From: Turnera subulata
Taxonomy: Eukaryota > Streptophyta > Magnoliopsida > Malpighiales > Passifloraceae
Assembly: GCA_028386065.3 (NCBI GenBank)
Contig: JAKUCV010000840.1
Coordinates: 137,205-201,204 of the forward strand
Direction of reading: 5' to 3'
DNA length: 64,000 nt
Part shown: positions 23,253 to 36,596 of the stretch, piece after piece
Layout: every line of letters begins with the position of its first letter
How positions within the stretch are numbered: position 1 is the first letter of the stretch
Notes under the pieces: generated by a model
Told to the model about the DNA's origin: nothing
The model's input: only the letters and a program-made list of their open reading frames with translations
Databases searched by the model: none
Position numbers and translations under genes: made by a program

Positions 23253-26200
23253 TTCATTGTTAGTTAGTATTGTTTGAAAGTAGCTACATGGTACAGTTGA
23301 CCGATGTGAAGCAGTAACATTACCTTCCTCTTTTTACAGGTAGCAATATTGTGGCCAAACTGGTGGCATGGTTGGCATTGCATCACACGACTTATCTTTG
23401 TCCTCCCTTGTAGTGCGATAAATTTATTCAAAAATGTTACAACAATTTCCTTATATAACCTACATAAAACTAATGGTAGATGACTATATACATACTAACC
23501 TGTGACCCGCCCTTTTCTCCTTCTTCCTTACGCCTTTGAGTCTGTGGCCTGCCTCTTTTTGGGTCTACATCTGGAGGGTACACCGCAAGTAGGCCACAGC
23601 CATCCCAAAACATTTGGCCCGGAGTAGAGTTTATTGCACACCTATAAGACTTCAAGAACTTCTCTTTATGGTACCATGTTGACACATAGTTCTCAACCTT
23701 CTGTCTTTTACTCATTATAGCTGCAGCCGCGTGGGGACAAGGTGTACTAGTCAACTGCCAGGATCTACATGTGCACTCCATCTTAGTTTTATCCACCACA
23801 TGCCTATTTTCTCTATCAATTAACTCATATTTCCCACTTCCATTAGGTTGCATTGCAAATTCCTGAGCCTAACTCCTTGTTTTCTTCAAGCTAGTTGAAA
23901 ATTTTGGGGCCCAATTTGTCATTGAAAGTGTGTACCAAATCCTACCTCGCAAGCCTATCCATCATCAAACGTCTGATGTCTTCCAACATAGACACAATGG
24001 ATTTATATCGAGCCTCGATGATGAAAGAATTGAAGATCTCGCACATATTGTTGTCCACGACATCAGACTTGCACCATGTTTTCTGATATGCTCTACACCA
24101 TTGCTTGGGATTGGCATCCAGAAAGTGTTGCTTTGCTTGCTCGGATATATCAGAGAATTCAACCACCAATAGTGCCAATTCCTGCGGAGTGGTAGCCTTA
24201 ACGCATTTCAAAAAGTGGACCTGCAATGTTTCCCCATGGTTTTCTTTCCTCCACTTAGCAAAGATGTGCCTTGCACATTTTCTATGCTCAGCATAGGGAA
24301 GCAATTCTTGTACAGTACGAACGAGACCCTGAAATTGTTTAAAAATATTAGTGTAGTTCAGCCATGAAGTGTGTATTGTGCATACATAAAAGGTTGATGA
24401 AATTTCCTATTCTAAAACGTACAATGGGCAGTTGATGAAGATAGATTTGCGACTGACCTTATGTTGATCAGAAATAACGTCCATCCATTCCCAAGGCCCT
24501 GGGGTATGTGTAAATCATACATCAACTGTGAAAAGAACCACTTCCAGTTATCTGTATTCTCAACTTGAACCACGGCCCATGCCAAAGGAAACATCTGGTT
24601 GTTGGCATCTCCTCCAATAGCTGCTAGAAGTTATCCGCCTAAAGAACCTTTAAAAAAGTAGCCATCAACACCAAGGATACGCCTGCAAAACATTGATTAT
24701 ACTTGAAAGGCTTAACAAAATCATAGGTATTAGTTTCCAAACAAATCGGTTATAGCATAACTGGAAACGTGTAAAGCAAGGAATATACCTATGCATATTA
24801 TCCCCAAAAAACAGTTACCACATTTATGTTTGTTCTTTCTTTTTCTAGCATGGTCAAGACAGGAAATATTGTAAAATAGGGAATATACCTACAACCATGG
24901 AAGAAACCTTCCTTCAGGGCTTTAAAGCATATGTACAATCTCTTGAACACATGATTCCCAAAGTCATCCTCCTCCGTGTCAAGCACCACAGTGCTTCCAG
25001 GGTTGTAATTCTCCAGTGTGTGGAGGTAATCATTCAGTCTCCTGTATTCGTCCTGCACGTCTCCCTAGAAAAATTCACAAATAGACTCTTTAGCACGTCT
25101 AGCAATAGGCCAAGATGTGTTCACTTTGAACTTCTTCCTTCTGGCTTCCACAGTATGAGCAGGCCTCATACTCATGATAGTTGGGCCAAATTTCTCCACC
25201 AAATAGGTTGAGATGACCTTGTAGGTAACTCGAGTGCTACTGTTACCACTGCCACAACTGTGCTTCCTATTCATTTTCCAAAGCACCCATAACTTGTTAG
25301 CCTTGTGAAATCTAACTTAGACATGCCACTTACAGCCCTCCTCCTTGCATTCAGCTCTCAATCTCTGCTTATCTATTTTCTTCCACTTAATGTCTCTTCT
25401 CAACTGGATGCTCTCTTTATGAAAAGCAGCCTTTGCTTTATCTCTAGATTTGAATATCAGGCCTTGCTCCACATGGGGAATCTTGTCTGCCGGGTTGAAG
25501 TAGTATGAGGTCTGCTTCCGCTTGCGAGCATTGTCCCCATCACTGTTCTCGCCTTCCATGAAGCTTCCTTCATCATCTGAAAACTCATAATCTTCCTCCA
25601 CCCATTTACCCTTCCTAATACCTGTTAGTTCGTCATCTTCCTCCTCCTGAATATCATCATCATTGTTAGCTTCCAAATGGTCTACTTCGTCATCCACTTC
25701 TTCCTCACGTGTCAACGTGTACATAGATGCATATTAAATTACAATCAACCTTGCATCTACAACTGATAGAGTAAGACTAATAAAAGCAACAAACAATCAA
25801 GCACAATAAGTCAGCGACAAATCATAACAAAACATGTACAGGTATTAACCTTTGCCAACTTCATCATCAGCTACAACACCTTCATCATCAGCTTATGCAC
25901 CGTCTTCTACTGCAACTGCTTGCGGTGTGGATCTTCTACGCCTTCTTTGACTTAGGTTCCTGGCCATACTTTCACTACCTCTTGCTCTATACTCCTGCAA
26001 CTCTTCATCTTCATTGTCTATAAATTCATCAACACCAGCCCACGCATTATCCAAATTGTCATGTGCTAGCTCCCGCTCAGCTTGTATATTCACAGGACGC
26101 ATGTGGCCTTCATCTTCTTCTTCATTGACAACACCTTGAGCGTGGTTTGGGGGGTCCTCCTAGGCAAGAACTTCAGTTGTATCATGACCATGGTCATTTA

Positions 26201-26934
26201 CTTGCTCTTCATGACCTGCACTACCTTCAAATAGTATTTCGATCAGTGGATTGGAACTTTGACCCTCACTTCGCCCATTGATGTGACCTTCCTCCCCACC
26301 ACCAAACTCATTTACTCCATTTACGTCCTCGGTAGCTGGTGGCAACTGTAGTTCATTAAATCACATCAGTAGCTGGTGGGATCTTAACTTCATTTACAGC
26401 CTCAGTAGGTGGTTGCACCTGTTCTTTAACTTCATTAAATACTTGCGCTTGCAATTTTTCCTCCTCGTCAACAGCATAATTGGAAGGAAGTGGGATATTA
26501 TGCCTCCTAACAACATTCACTGGGTTGTCTACTCCCCAATACGGGTAGTCCTCCTCCCCATGCTCTATATAAAATGTCGTTGTGTTGTACTTGCACAGCA
26601 GGTCGAATAGTGGGCTCAAATCCCTATCCGAATTAACAGCAACAAGCACCTCATCCAGTAAATACCCATGCACTCTCCCCTTATTTTTTGTTTTCTTCGG
26701 CACATGGTAGAAAGTCTGAGACACATTTTTGAAACCTATATTGCCACAGATTATAATAATAGCATGGAATCCGCCTTCCACTCCCTCGGAGTATCAATTG
26801 AATATCTGAGGTTCGGGTTCCTAACAAATTTGCCTCCAATATAAAACAACTACTTAGCACGGTCATCATCCACTCTAGGAGATTCTTCACCATCCATAAC
26901 CTACACGTTGGAAAAAGGTGCAATAAAAGGCATT

Positions 26935-27306
26935 TTAAAAGATTGTTAAAGAAGGAGGAAGACAAAAATTCCAATAGTGTTGGCCATCAAACACAACCAA
27001 AACATGTGGACGACAGCAACATAGAACGATAACAAAAAGCATGTGGAGGACCACAACATACAGGCATCAACCAAAAGCAGGTCCACACAACAAACAACAT
27101 AGCCAAAAAGCATGCACAATAATCACTGCAGCTTCACACCCCTGGATTTAATTATGCGTATACAATACCGATACCATTAGATTATAATTCATAGATGCAC
27201 ATGTCCCTTTCACAGCAACACACCCATCACAAACGAACAAATCCATTGCATTACATTACATTATATTTAAACCGCAACCACTTACCTTGACAGTGTGGAA
27301 TGAACC
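26935..27306 (-). other. Transposase 5' untranslated region with a probable intron
   Basis: No coding frame; rich in caacaaa-type sequence on the plus strand. On the minus strand a CAAG/gtaagtgg donor near 27287 suggests a leader intron upstream of the transposase ATG. Confidence 0.45.
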
Positions 27307-27695
27307 TGTCGGGAATTATAGGTATGTTTAACAACTAAACATTATATGCACAGCGAAAGAATTAAATTAAATAGAAAAGAAAACTTATCTGTTTCTAATA
27401 GATTGGAGCCCATGAAATCTCTGGATCATCAGTGTGTCGATGTTGGTCGGGAATTAAATCACAAGGAAGTAATCCACATACCACAACCTAAGAACCCTAA
27501 ACTAGAGAAGAGATGTGTTTTTGGGAGAGAGAACAGTACACAAAGTATCAATTCCCGTTCCCTCCTTTTTCTGTGTGGTTGGTTATATCACATATAAAAC
27601 CCCCAGGATTTTTCCTAATAACACAATATTAGGGGTTAGTCTTCGGCTTTAACCCACTAACTCATCATGAGCGGACCCATTAATAAAATCCTTCA
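27307..27695 (-). repeat. C1 3' LTR
   Basis: 389 bases from TGTCGGGAATTATAGG to CCTTCA on the plus strand. On the minus strand it follows the polypurine tract gcgagtgggaga (27696-27707). The right-hand copy matches to its truncation point at 36933. Confidence 0.85.
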
Positions 27696-27707
27696 TCTCC
27701 CACTCGC
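27696..27707 (-). other. C1 polypurine tract
   Basis: Minus-strand gcgagtgggaga directly precedes the 3' LTR. The corresponding tract in C2 is gtgagtgggaga. Confidence 0.75.
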
Positions 27708-30700
27708 ACATGATGAACAAAATCATCAATCTCTTCAACCACTTCATACGGGGCAAATAGGTCTTGCGACCAACATACTAGTAAGAGCTCTTTATTGTAC
27801 ATCTGTTAAGAATATACAATAGCTCAAGTAGAGAACTCGATTGTACATCTGTTAAGAATATGCAATAGAGTTCAAGTAGAGTAAGTATGTAAGCTCCCCA
27901 GAAACATTTAGTTGCATTTTCAGAGAAACACATATCTCAATTTTCTATATGTATTCACAATTATGTTTTATTGAAAAACATATGTGGCCATATTGCGAAC
28001 ACAAAGAAAAAAAATGCAACACTCACTGACCTTCCCTTTTACTCAAAATTCTACATCTTAACTCAGCTGTGTTTCTGACATATCCCGATTAGGCCGAATC
28101 ACTCATGGCCATTCAGAATACAACCAAGATAGCAACACCAAGCTAAAGTTTCAAGTTGTAGTAAAAGGTCCCTAAGGGCGCTTGTGAGAAATTATTAATA
28201 ATTTTTCAGGGCTCACACAATAAGAAAAATAGATCATATTTCCTACTCCTTAATTGGTCACAAAGCACACATGGTATGAATTCATGTGCCACAGTATTTT
28301 TTCCATTCCTCAGTGGAACATATGTCCTTAATAATACTGTGTAGGTAATAGTTCAAACACACCTAGTGTTTAACTTGGGTCCACCACTCTACTTTTTTCC
28401 AACAGAACCCTACCCAGCTTTTGAGCAGACAAGATAAAACATATTACTTTGTTTTATTTTCGGTCAATCACGACTGACCTCATCCTGAACAATATCAAGG
28501 GGACAATATGTTTTAAGGCAGGCTCTTACAAAATAAGTACTAAACTTATTCTTGACTTAAAACTGTCTTACCCCTATGACACACCTAGTCATATAGATGG
28601 TTACTCGTGTGAGAGAGCTAACCTGTCTGTTAGACATATCTTTTGAAGAGCTCAGCACTAAGCCGCTCATCTCATCATATGCACCTAGCATATGTCCACA
28701 CTTGTACATAACATGTATTCTGCATATATGAACGTTTACACAAAACGGCGTTTTATAAATCCAATGATTTACTGTGAATATAAAGTTAAGGGAAAGAACA
28801 ATATTAAAAATTATTATATTTAATTCCTACTAAACCTATTTGCTCCATTTGACTAACAAATGAGTCTTTCCATAGTAGGTTTGGTGACTATACACTACCA
28901 TATCACCTGCAGGAATATACTTTATATTCACTTCCTTATGTGAAATATCAATGTGTTTTTGTCTTGTCATAGTACCACTAATTCCTCCCATAGGAATATC
29001 ACTGCATGATTATCACAATAGATAATCAATAAGGGAACTATGCCTCATGCATTATCCCTAATGACTAAACTATTTTAGCCATACAATTTTGTACAAAAAA
29101 TGATAGAATTATAAATTCAATTCCTATCATTTACAAGACCATGTTTGACAAGATGGTAAAACTACATATAAGTCAAGATCACCACTATAATCAACATGAA
29201 TATAAGCTTTGAAGCAGAACTTATCTCTTGAAAGCTTACAATATAGTTTATCATACTCTTAAATACCAAAGTACTTCCTTGACTGTCATCTAATTGTCAT
29301 ATCCAAGATTGAGTCGGTAACTATTTATCATTTCAACAAGATAACAAATATCTTGTCTGGTACACAATAAATTATATAGTAGACTCTGATGACATTAGAA
29401 TAAGGCACATTTTCCAAGCATTATTAGAGTTTGGCTCATTTGCCAAGCATTATTTGAGATTGATAACAATATTGTTGGCTCAAGTTACTGCCCTTGGCAA
29501 TAAATATATCTACAAGCTTAGAGTCATGCATACAAAATTCAAAGGATCATTATCCTAAAGTGTATGCAATTCCCCCTCCCTGTCCTACATTTCCAAAAAT
29601 GAAGGACAACTAAGAGTATAGATACAAGGAAATTCTTATAATTTCCAGCCAACAATTTGACGTGGACGTAAGGTAATGAAGTCACTTATGACTTGTTGAT
29701 CTCGATATAATGGTCATCATTTATCATTACAAAAATCAAGATGTCTTGGATACATAAAACCTTAAGAACCATTATATAGAAGAATTACAGAGTCTACAAA
29801 TAGACCTGAATAGACAATACACTAAGTATCCCTGCCCTTTTACTGCAAAAACACCCAATTTATTGCATGTAAATTTCTTCTAGCTTTCCACTAAGAAAAG
29901 TAATTCTTGCACCCACTTGACGGAATTCGAGATCAAACACATCCACTGGCTCATCAGCACTTAGCATGATGTTTGGAGAACCCATCTGTTCCCAAAAGCC
30001 TCACATCTTTTACCAACACTCAAATTTAGTTTGATTACATGAAATACAACTCAAGTTGTCTTAATCTATTCATCCTTAGTCTTATAAGAAACAACCTTTT
30101 AGGTTCCCCTCTACAAAAGAGGTTACACTATGAAAGCCTTTTGATACACTTGATTTGTACCGTTCATATAAAGTGTCATCTCGGTTCCACACCGTGACCA
30201 CTTTTCGAGGTATTGGATTTATTGAAACAAATTCATTGTAATCCAATTGCTCCCACTAGAATCAAGATTCTCATGGACTAATCAATACTCAACTGATTTA
30301 TCCCAAGTTACTATTCTTAATCATGTTTCTTATATTGACTTTTCTTGGAAAACGCATTTTCCAAGAACATTTTGGAGGACATCAGGTTACCGTAAACCTG
30401 ACGATTTCTAGAAGAATCAAATTCTCCTCTCCATAACAACATCTTGTTGTGGAGTTTTAAGATTAGTTAACTATTCAACTAATCCTACTTCATCACATAT
30501 TTATATGAACCAATCATACAAATATTATGGCCCTTGCCAACTGCCTTGATACAACTATCAAGCTGATTTTTCACATGGTTCATAAACCGTTAATGACACT
30601 CATTAGCCCAAGACTTATAGAAAATCGATAAGAGTGATAAAATAGTAGGCACTATGCCTTGCCCTCACATTCAAGTTGACCACATATGTCAAATGAATTA

Positions 30701-32390
30701 GTTGCCAATGATATTTTTTGCTCTGCAATGTAATTCGGAATGATTTTCTTCTCACCTCCCCCTCAAGAAAGAACTCATACGAATGAAGTTCATTCTTGAG
30801 AATAAACCCATTAATCACATATTGGCGAGACGGTTCATTCTTTATTGATCCAGATGATCAAAAATAGAATGGCATACATTCACATCATCATTCACATAGA
30901 ATGAAGATATAAATGGGGGAAGTCTGGAATTATATGAAACATTTTCATTATCCAGAAAAACAAGATAAACATACCAAAAAACATACCCATAAAGGTTAGT
31001 ATAGTAGGACAAATCTACTCCCACTAGATACAAGGTTTTGTCAAATCCGATGAACATAGTATATATCATGTAGATTTAGGGTTTTGACCCCGTACACAAT
31101 CAGTCTAATCCTTTAACTTTCTCCCGAGAGTCAGTTTCCTACATGAACTTACTTTGATTCAATCGAAATTTTACAATTGTATATAAATGACCCTGGATCA
31201 TTTTTCACATAATTTGTGGATACTGAATCAACTATCCAATTGATGATTGATTCAAGTAACAAATAGTACTAAACTGTCTGTATTTTAAGAAAGACATACC
31301 TTCTTAAAAGTGATGCACAAAGCACCAAAATACAGTTTCTATCCACTGTTAAAGCACTTAGCTTTACCTTGTCTCTACCCTCTGGATAAGTAGGAACTTT
31401 TTCCCATTATCACAATTAAATTTATTCCGAGCCTTCTCTGATTTTTACTACTTTTGTCAAAAAGACATATACTTATCAATTGGTAGTATTACCAATATAA
31501 GCATTTTTAGCCACAAAGGCACTTTTTTGAGTAGTCCTATTGGCCACCCACAGTTGTTCCAATGCTTACTCAAAATGACAAACAACATTGTCAGAAGTAG
31601 TGGTAAAAATAAATGGCAGTTGGAACATCTTTGTTCCTTACCAAGTAAGTGACTATTATCACTCACTACTATCTAAGTTTGGTTAAGGACACACCGCCAA
31701 ACTTAATTTTAAAGGTAGTCCAAAAGTTACAAAAACTTTGGATTTTAATAGCCACACACACAGTGTGAGAAAGAATTTCTTCCTCTTGCTCATAAGCTAG
31801 AAGTCTCTCTCTACCTTTTACAGGCTCACCCTTTATGGTTTTTCAGAGCACAAAATATCATACTAATCCAACATATTGGATTTTCATGCATTCAAAACTT
31901 TACAAATACCATCCTAAAAATTCTCAACTTCTGAGGTTTAATGATGATATTATTTCTTACAACAGTCAATAATAAACTATAACACATTGTATTAAAGCAA
32001 ATATAATCATATAAGTCCACAGAGGATGCCACACCATATATACAAGAATAATTAATACTTTATACAATAAATAAAATAAATAGCTAACATACTTCCAAGC
32101 ACAAAATCCAAAACCCATTAAAGTGTATCATCATTCATGCTTAAAAGAATAATTAACTATTGCATAATATTCAATAGTATAAAGCAATTTAAACTCCCAT
32201 TAGGAATAAACACTGAGTTTTCCTTAAGTGAGAGATATATAATTAACACATAATTATCTAATTTTATTGAGAGCACTTATTTTATTCTAAAGATCAACAC
32301 ATAGTTGAATTCAAGAATAAAATTAGCTATCAATATTAAAGAGAAATTATTCTTTAATAAATAATTAACATTTAATTATCTAGCAATATT
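27708..32390 (-). pseudogene. Heavily decayed copia gag-pol of C1
   Basis: No long frame survives, but family signatures remain on the minus strand in the right order. Near 31203-31250 is NWIVDSVSTN, a damaged form of the copia protease-region WIVDSGATN. Near 29865-29925 is ITFLSGKLEEIYM, from the RT block normally ending AFLNGDLEEEIYM. Near 29280-29375 is TRQDICYLVEMINSYRLN followed by MTVKEVLWYLR, from the RNase H block that normally reads TRPDICYAV and AVKHILKYLRR. I could not place integrase motifs. The density of stops implies an old insertion. Confidence 0.7.
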
Positions 32391-32783
32391 ACGTGCAAAG
32401 CAGATAGGTGGCCACGAATGCAGCAGCGGGTGCAGAAACCACAAAAGTGTCGCACCTGGCGCCCCACTCAAACTCCTTCGTGGCTGCTTCCATGGCTACC
32501 ACGAAGGTAGCCGTGCAAGAGGAGATCGGGCCAGCACGAGCAGGTGCAACACGCCACAAAGGCCGCCGCCCAGCTAGGTCGTTTCGCCGCGCCTGATTGG
32601 AGTAGTAGAGCCGCTGCGTGCCACCACCAGAACAGATCCGGAGCAGGCTATTCGGGGTGCCATCTCAGCCATACGCAGGGGTCCACGCTGCCTTCGACGC
32701 CGAACCCTTCTTGGAACTGCAGCCAGCCTAGCATCAGGTTGCAAAAGCCACAAAAGCCGCCTCTGCCTCTACGCGACGCACCA
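32391..32783 (-). other. GC-rich leader of C1 (left part)
   Basis: GC content rises abruptly compared with the AT-rich flank. Repeated accacgaagg/gccacgaat phrases recall the leader of C2 (55560-56050). On the minus strand it lies between the primer-binding site and gag. It continues right of E1 (35927-36050). Confidence 0.5.
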
Positions 32784-35700
32784 TGAAACACCCGTGTCCT
32801 AATTTTACAAATAAAATACTTATTCAAAAGGAATTTACCAAATTGCCCCTGAAACCCGGGACACGTACTCCAATACCAAAAATATTATCTAAAAATCTTA
32901 ATAAAGCGAGATGTCATGAAAACAAGAGAAACCGGCTTAACAAGCCATAAGTCAACCCGGCATCCAGCCGATACATCATCAGGTATCAAATCCCGACAAC
33001 CCGCCGATAAAATAATCAAAATAAAAAATGACTTCTCAACAAAATCCAATGCAGCGGAAGATAATGATAAAATAAAACAAAAGTAGAAAATGATATGCAA
33101 GTCGGCTCTATGGATCCAACCGGGAGAAGAAGCACAGCTACCTGCTGGGATAACCACGTCCGTACTCTGGAAAGGTAGAAAGAGACTGCACGCTAACTAA
33201 GAGTCTGAAAAACAACGGTGGCGATTATGTGAGTCGCCTACTCACTGAGCAGTATAAATCTAATTATGTAGGTGTGCGTAGCAAGTTCGAAAGGAAAGTA
33301 GAGAAACAAGACAAGTATGCAAACATACAATAACCAGTACTAACATGCCAACAACATAAAGCAAACAGTTATTGTTTTCCATCTGTTGTGTGTTAAGTTT
33401 TCTTATTATATTTATTATTCAGGGCCCCCTACTGTGTGCGTCGAGCTCGGTCCCGTCTCATGAGACAACCAGGGCAAAGCCCAAAATAACCAGGCATAAA
33501 GCCTAAATATCACCATAGAGAGAGAGAGAGAGAGAGACAGAGAGAAGGAGGGAGGAAGAAAGGGGGGAGGTAGAAGGAGGGAGATAGAAACCGGTCATCA
33601 CATACCCATATGCTAAACCGCATATACCATGCTATCCCGCATGCAAACCCGAGGGGTATCACTTCTCGCTCGAACCAATCGGTCATCAGCACATAGTAGC
33701 CTATCTTCTACTGCACATTATTCTTATTCATACTTATAAGTTCATGTGTGCCAAGAGTTATGATTTAACATGTGAATTATTATCTCAATCAAACGTCCGG
33801 GTTTCCAACCCACAGTACATCACACAGAACACCCAAAATCACTCCACATGTTATATTCCATAACAATTTAAAATCATACCCATCCGGCAAATAGAAACAC
33901 ATAGGCACACAATACAGATCACAGCATGTTAGCAAACAAGGCATGCAACTCAAACAGACCATTCTAACAAGCACATGCATACAAACATAAAAAGACTTAT
34001 AAAGTCACCTCAACGACGATTATCCTGTGGAGTTTTCCCCAAAATAGATCCTCCAGCTCCCGAGGTATTACCCGTGCCTGAATACCGGCACACACAATAA
34101 TTACAAAACAATTACAATAAACCGTGCATGCATGATGTTTATATGCTCAACTGAATAGAACTTGACCCAATCTACCCGGTTATGCAATTCCAGGGTCTAA
34201 GCCCAACAGGATATATCTCCTCACTAAAGACTCCAAAAGATAAGGACCTGAGGTCAATCAGGCTTAAGCCCATCTAACTACAAAATAACTTTTCGGGCCA
34301 AAAGCCCACTTCTACTAGTCTACAGTTTTTCCAATTTATGAATTTGGGCTTAAAGCTCATTCCTTAAAGTCCATAACGAGTTCCCGGGCCTAAGGCCCAT
34401 CTAAGTCCAAAACCAAATCCCGGGCCTAAAGCCCATTATGAAGTTCGGCTTAAAGCCCGTTACCCAAGTCCAAAGGTTATCCAATTAAGTCATTGGGCCA
34501 CAAGCCCATATCTTAAGGTCCATCAAAGTCTCAAAGTCTTTAAAGTCAATTAGTTGGGCCTGGGCCCGGTTTTTCCTAAACACCGTTCTAGGGTCATTCC
34601 CGAGCCCAAGTCTATTCCTGGCCTATAGTTCTACCCGTGTCGGTAAATTTCCCGGCCACACACTCTCTCACCCCCACGCACGGTTTCCACTAAAACTCGA
34701 TAATTCCCGATACAACAATTACACCCACGTTAATTATTACATGCCATGAATAAGAGATTAAGTACATGACAAAGAAAAGATACCCTCAAGCCGGAATTAT
34801 TCTGCCTTGTCGGAACCAAACCCGAGCCCTCGCCGGAAAATTCCCGAGCCTCGCCGGATTCCGGTCAACCTCGCCGGAAAATCCTCAACAACACCAAAAC
34901 GATTTTGCCACTGCCCAAAACAACCAAATCAACAACAACCAAAAGAACGACACCACCACCTACAGATCATTACATAGTTTAGCAAAAGAATTGGAAGGTA
35001 GATCCTTACCCGGAATTGACTGCCCAAGAAAATCAATCCGTCAACCACTCTAACCCCGCCTCTGGTAATCGCATAGTCACTGCCCTGGAAACCCAATACA
35101 CTGTGGGCGAACCACACCTATCGGCAACACCATCCCAGAATTCGACCACCAGCCGAACCACCCAAACACACATAAACAACCGCCACAACCGCCATCAACA
35201 ACCACGAAACCGCGACCGTCCGGCCACCACAAAGCCAACAACAACAACCAACACACAAACCAAAACCCGATTAAAAGACAACCCGAGAAATGTCATGTTG
35301 CCGGAAAGAAGAGAAAGGAAAAAGAAGGAGTGAGCCAGACGGAGGCGGCGAGGTCGAACCACAGACCCGCCACCAAACCTCCAAGTGTCTCCTTCTCGAT
35401 GTGGCGGACAGCGGCAGTGGCAAACAGCGGTGGCCAAGCTTGGGGAGGAAGATAGGAAGAGATGGTGGTGGTGGCTTTGTGTGCTCGTGAGAGAGAACAA
35501 AAAAAAAAGCAATGAATTCGGGAGAGGGAGGTTGAAGGGAAGCGGCGGGTGGAAGAAAAGAGAAGAAAAAAAGAAAAGAAAGGAGAAAGGAGTTGGGTTA
35601 GGGTTTGGCCGGCTGAGCGAACGACGCGTCGTTCACTTAAACACAGTCAACCCGCCCGTCCAGTCAATGCCATTTTTTTTTCTCTTTTCCCAAAACGACG

Positions 35701-35921
35701 TAGTTTCATCTAAAACTACGATAAACCCCGCGTCTCTTCCCGGAACTCGTTTTGACTCCAACGAAAGGCGTACCCATCACACTAACGACTTAATATTGAT
35801 CTAACCAAGGTAAAATAATTTATTTTCCTAGTCCAAAAATCCAAAAATTCCTCAAGGGCAAAATTAGAATAAAAATTCCGTAAATTCTAAAAATCAAATT
35901 ATGAAAATCCGGGGCGTTACA
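32784..35921 (-). mobile_element. Solo LTR E1 (gypsy-type, 3.1 kb), TSD CACCA
   Basis: Plus-strand ends are TGAAACACCC and GGGGCGTTACA; on the minus strand it reads TGTAACGCCCCGG to GGGTGTTTCA. CACCA flanks both ends (32779-32783 and 35922-35926). It matches E2 and E3 near the right edge in reverse orientation, including a (GA)n tract at 33517-33537, clustered gggcttaaagccc-like palindromes (34270-34560) and the acgacgtcgtt-type motif. No internal gag-pol or primer-binding site was found, so a solo LTR is the best reading. Long Pro/Thr/Gln-rich frames in it are compositional. Confidence 0.8.
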
Positions 35922-36580
35922 CACCACCTGCAGCACATGAGCTTGAGCACAAAGCCCGGCCGCCGTCTCACATACCTGCACGCAACCAACTCAAAAACAC
36001 AACACCAAGCAAGCCAAGGAGCACGAGTCGAAATGGGTTCACAGGTTCATGAGTTTCTGATTCACAGAGAATCACCATATTAGTTTCACAAAGAAACAAT
36101 TCCACTTTTATTCAATTAAAAACAATTCAATTAAAAACACAACAGCAGTGCGTCTCAATCGAATAAATTGAACATGTATGCTCAAACCAATACATGAATA
36201 ATCGCATACAAGAAACTAACCATTTGCAGAAGGAGTGGATGAATTGAATGAACTATTCATGCACCCAGAGAGTCTTACGCCGATTCACAAAGAATGCTCA
36301 AGTCAATTGTTTGAAAAACATATTTATCAGGCAATTAACTGATTGTTTTCTCCTTTTGCGATTGTTTTGTATTAGGCACAGCAGTTCAGTTTCACATACA
36401 AATGTGCGATTGGTTAACAAAATATATTAATCAATAGCGCAAAAACCAATTAACATCGAAAATTAATTGATTCAACGAATTAAACAAAACAACCAAAAAG
36501 CCATGTTTCCAGGAGAAAAATATTCCACCGATTAAATTATTTTTTTCACAAAACAACAAATTAATCAGGGTATAAGAAGT

Positions 36581-36596
36581 AGGGCTCCGCTACCAT
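36581..36596 (-). other. C1 primer-binding site
   Basis: Minus-strand ATGGTAGCGGAGCCCT directly follows the 5' LTR end (CCCTACA). It resembles the initiator-Met tRNA complement TGGTATCAGAGCC, with differences in the middle. Confidence 0.7.

Larger units (their letters stand above)
21594..26934 (-). pseudogene. MULE transposase (MURA-like), intron-containing, several breaks
   Basis: From the N-terminus: a PB1-like region (about 26934-26356) with VDDDRAK, YIGGKFVRNP and YFYHVPKKTK-type phrases and stops; acidic linkers (26345-25893); the MuDR DNA-binding region at 25724-25317 (IPHVEQGLIFKSRDKAKAAF, CKEEGCKWHV). The catalytic part follows across an intron with good GT/AG sites: LYICFKALKEGFFHGC then RILGVDGYFFKGSLGG, MFPLAWAVVQVENTDNWKWF, a SDQH block, and NMCEIFNSFIIEARYKS at 24304-23942. 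Then a SWIM finger (CTCRSWQLTSTPCPHAAAA, about 23780) and a CCHC knuckle CQPCHQFGHNIATC near 23370. Several small C-terminal exons follow down to about 21594. In-frame stops (26889-26900 area, 24630) and a frameshift near 24485 make it non-functional. DDE residues appear as VDG, SDQ and MCE. Confidence 0.85.
20826..27306 (-). mobile_element. Mutator-like element (MULE), interrupted on the right by copia C1
   Basis: The left end begins near GGGTAAAAAGACCTAGG (20826) and is followed by a terminal region with repeated ttgtgtccc-type phrases, as expected for a long Mutator TIR. A minus-strand transposase gene with introns fills most of the element, and a GRF zinc-finger gene runs toward it from the left end. 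The right end is not seen, because element C1 (starting 27307) interrupts what looks like the 5'-UTR exon of the transposase (a CAAG/gtaagt donor near 27287). The left-end TIR and TSD therefore cannot be confirmed against a partner. Confidence 0.75.
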
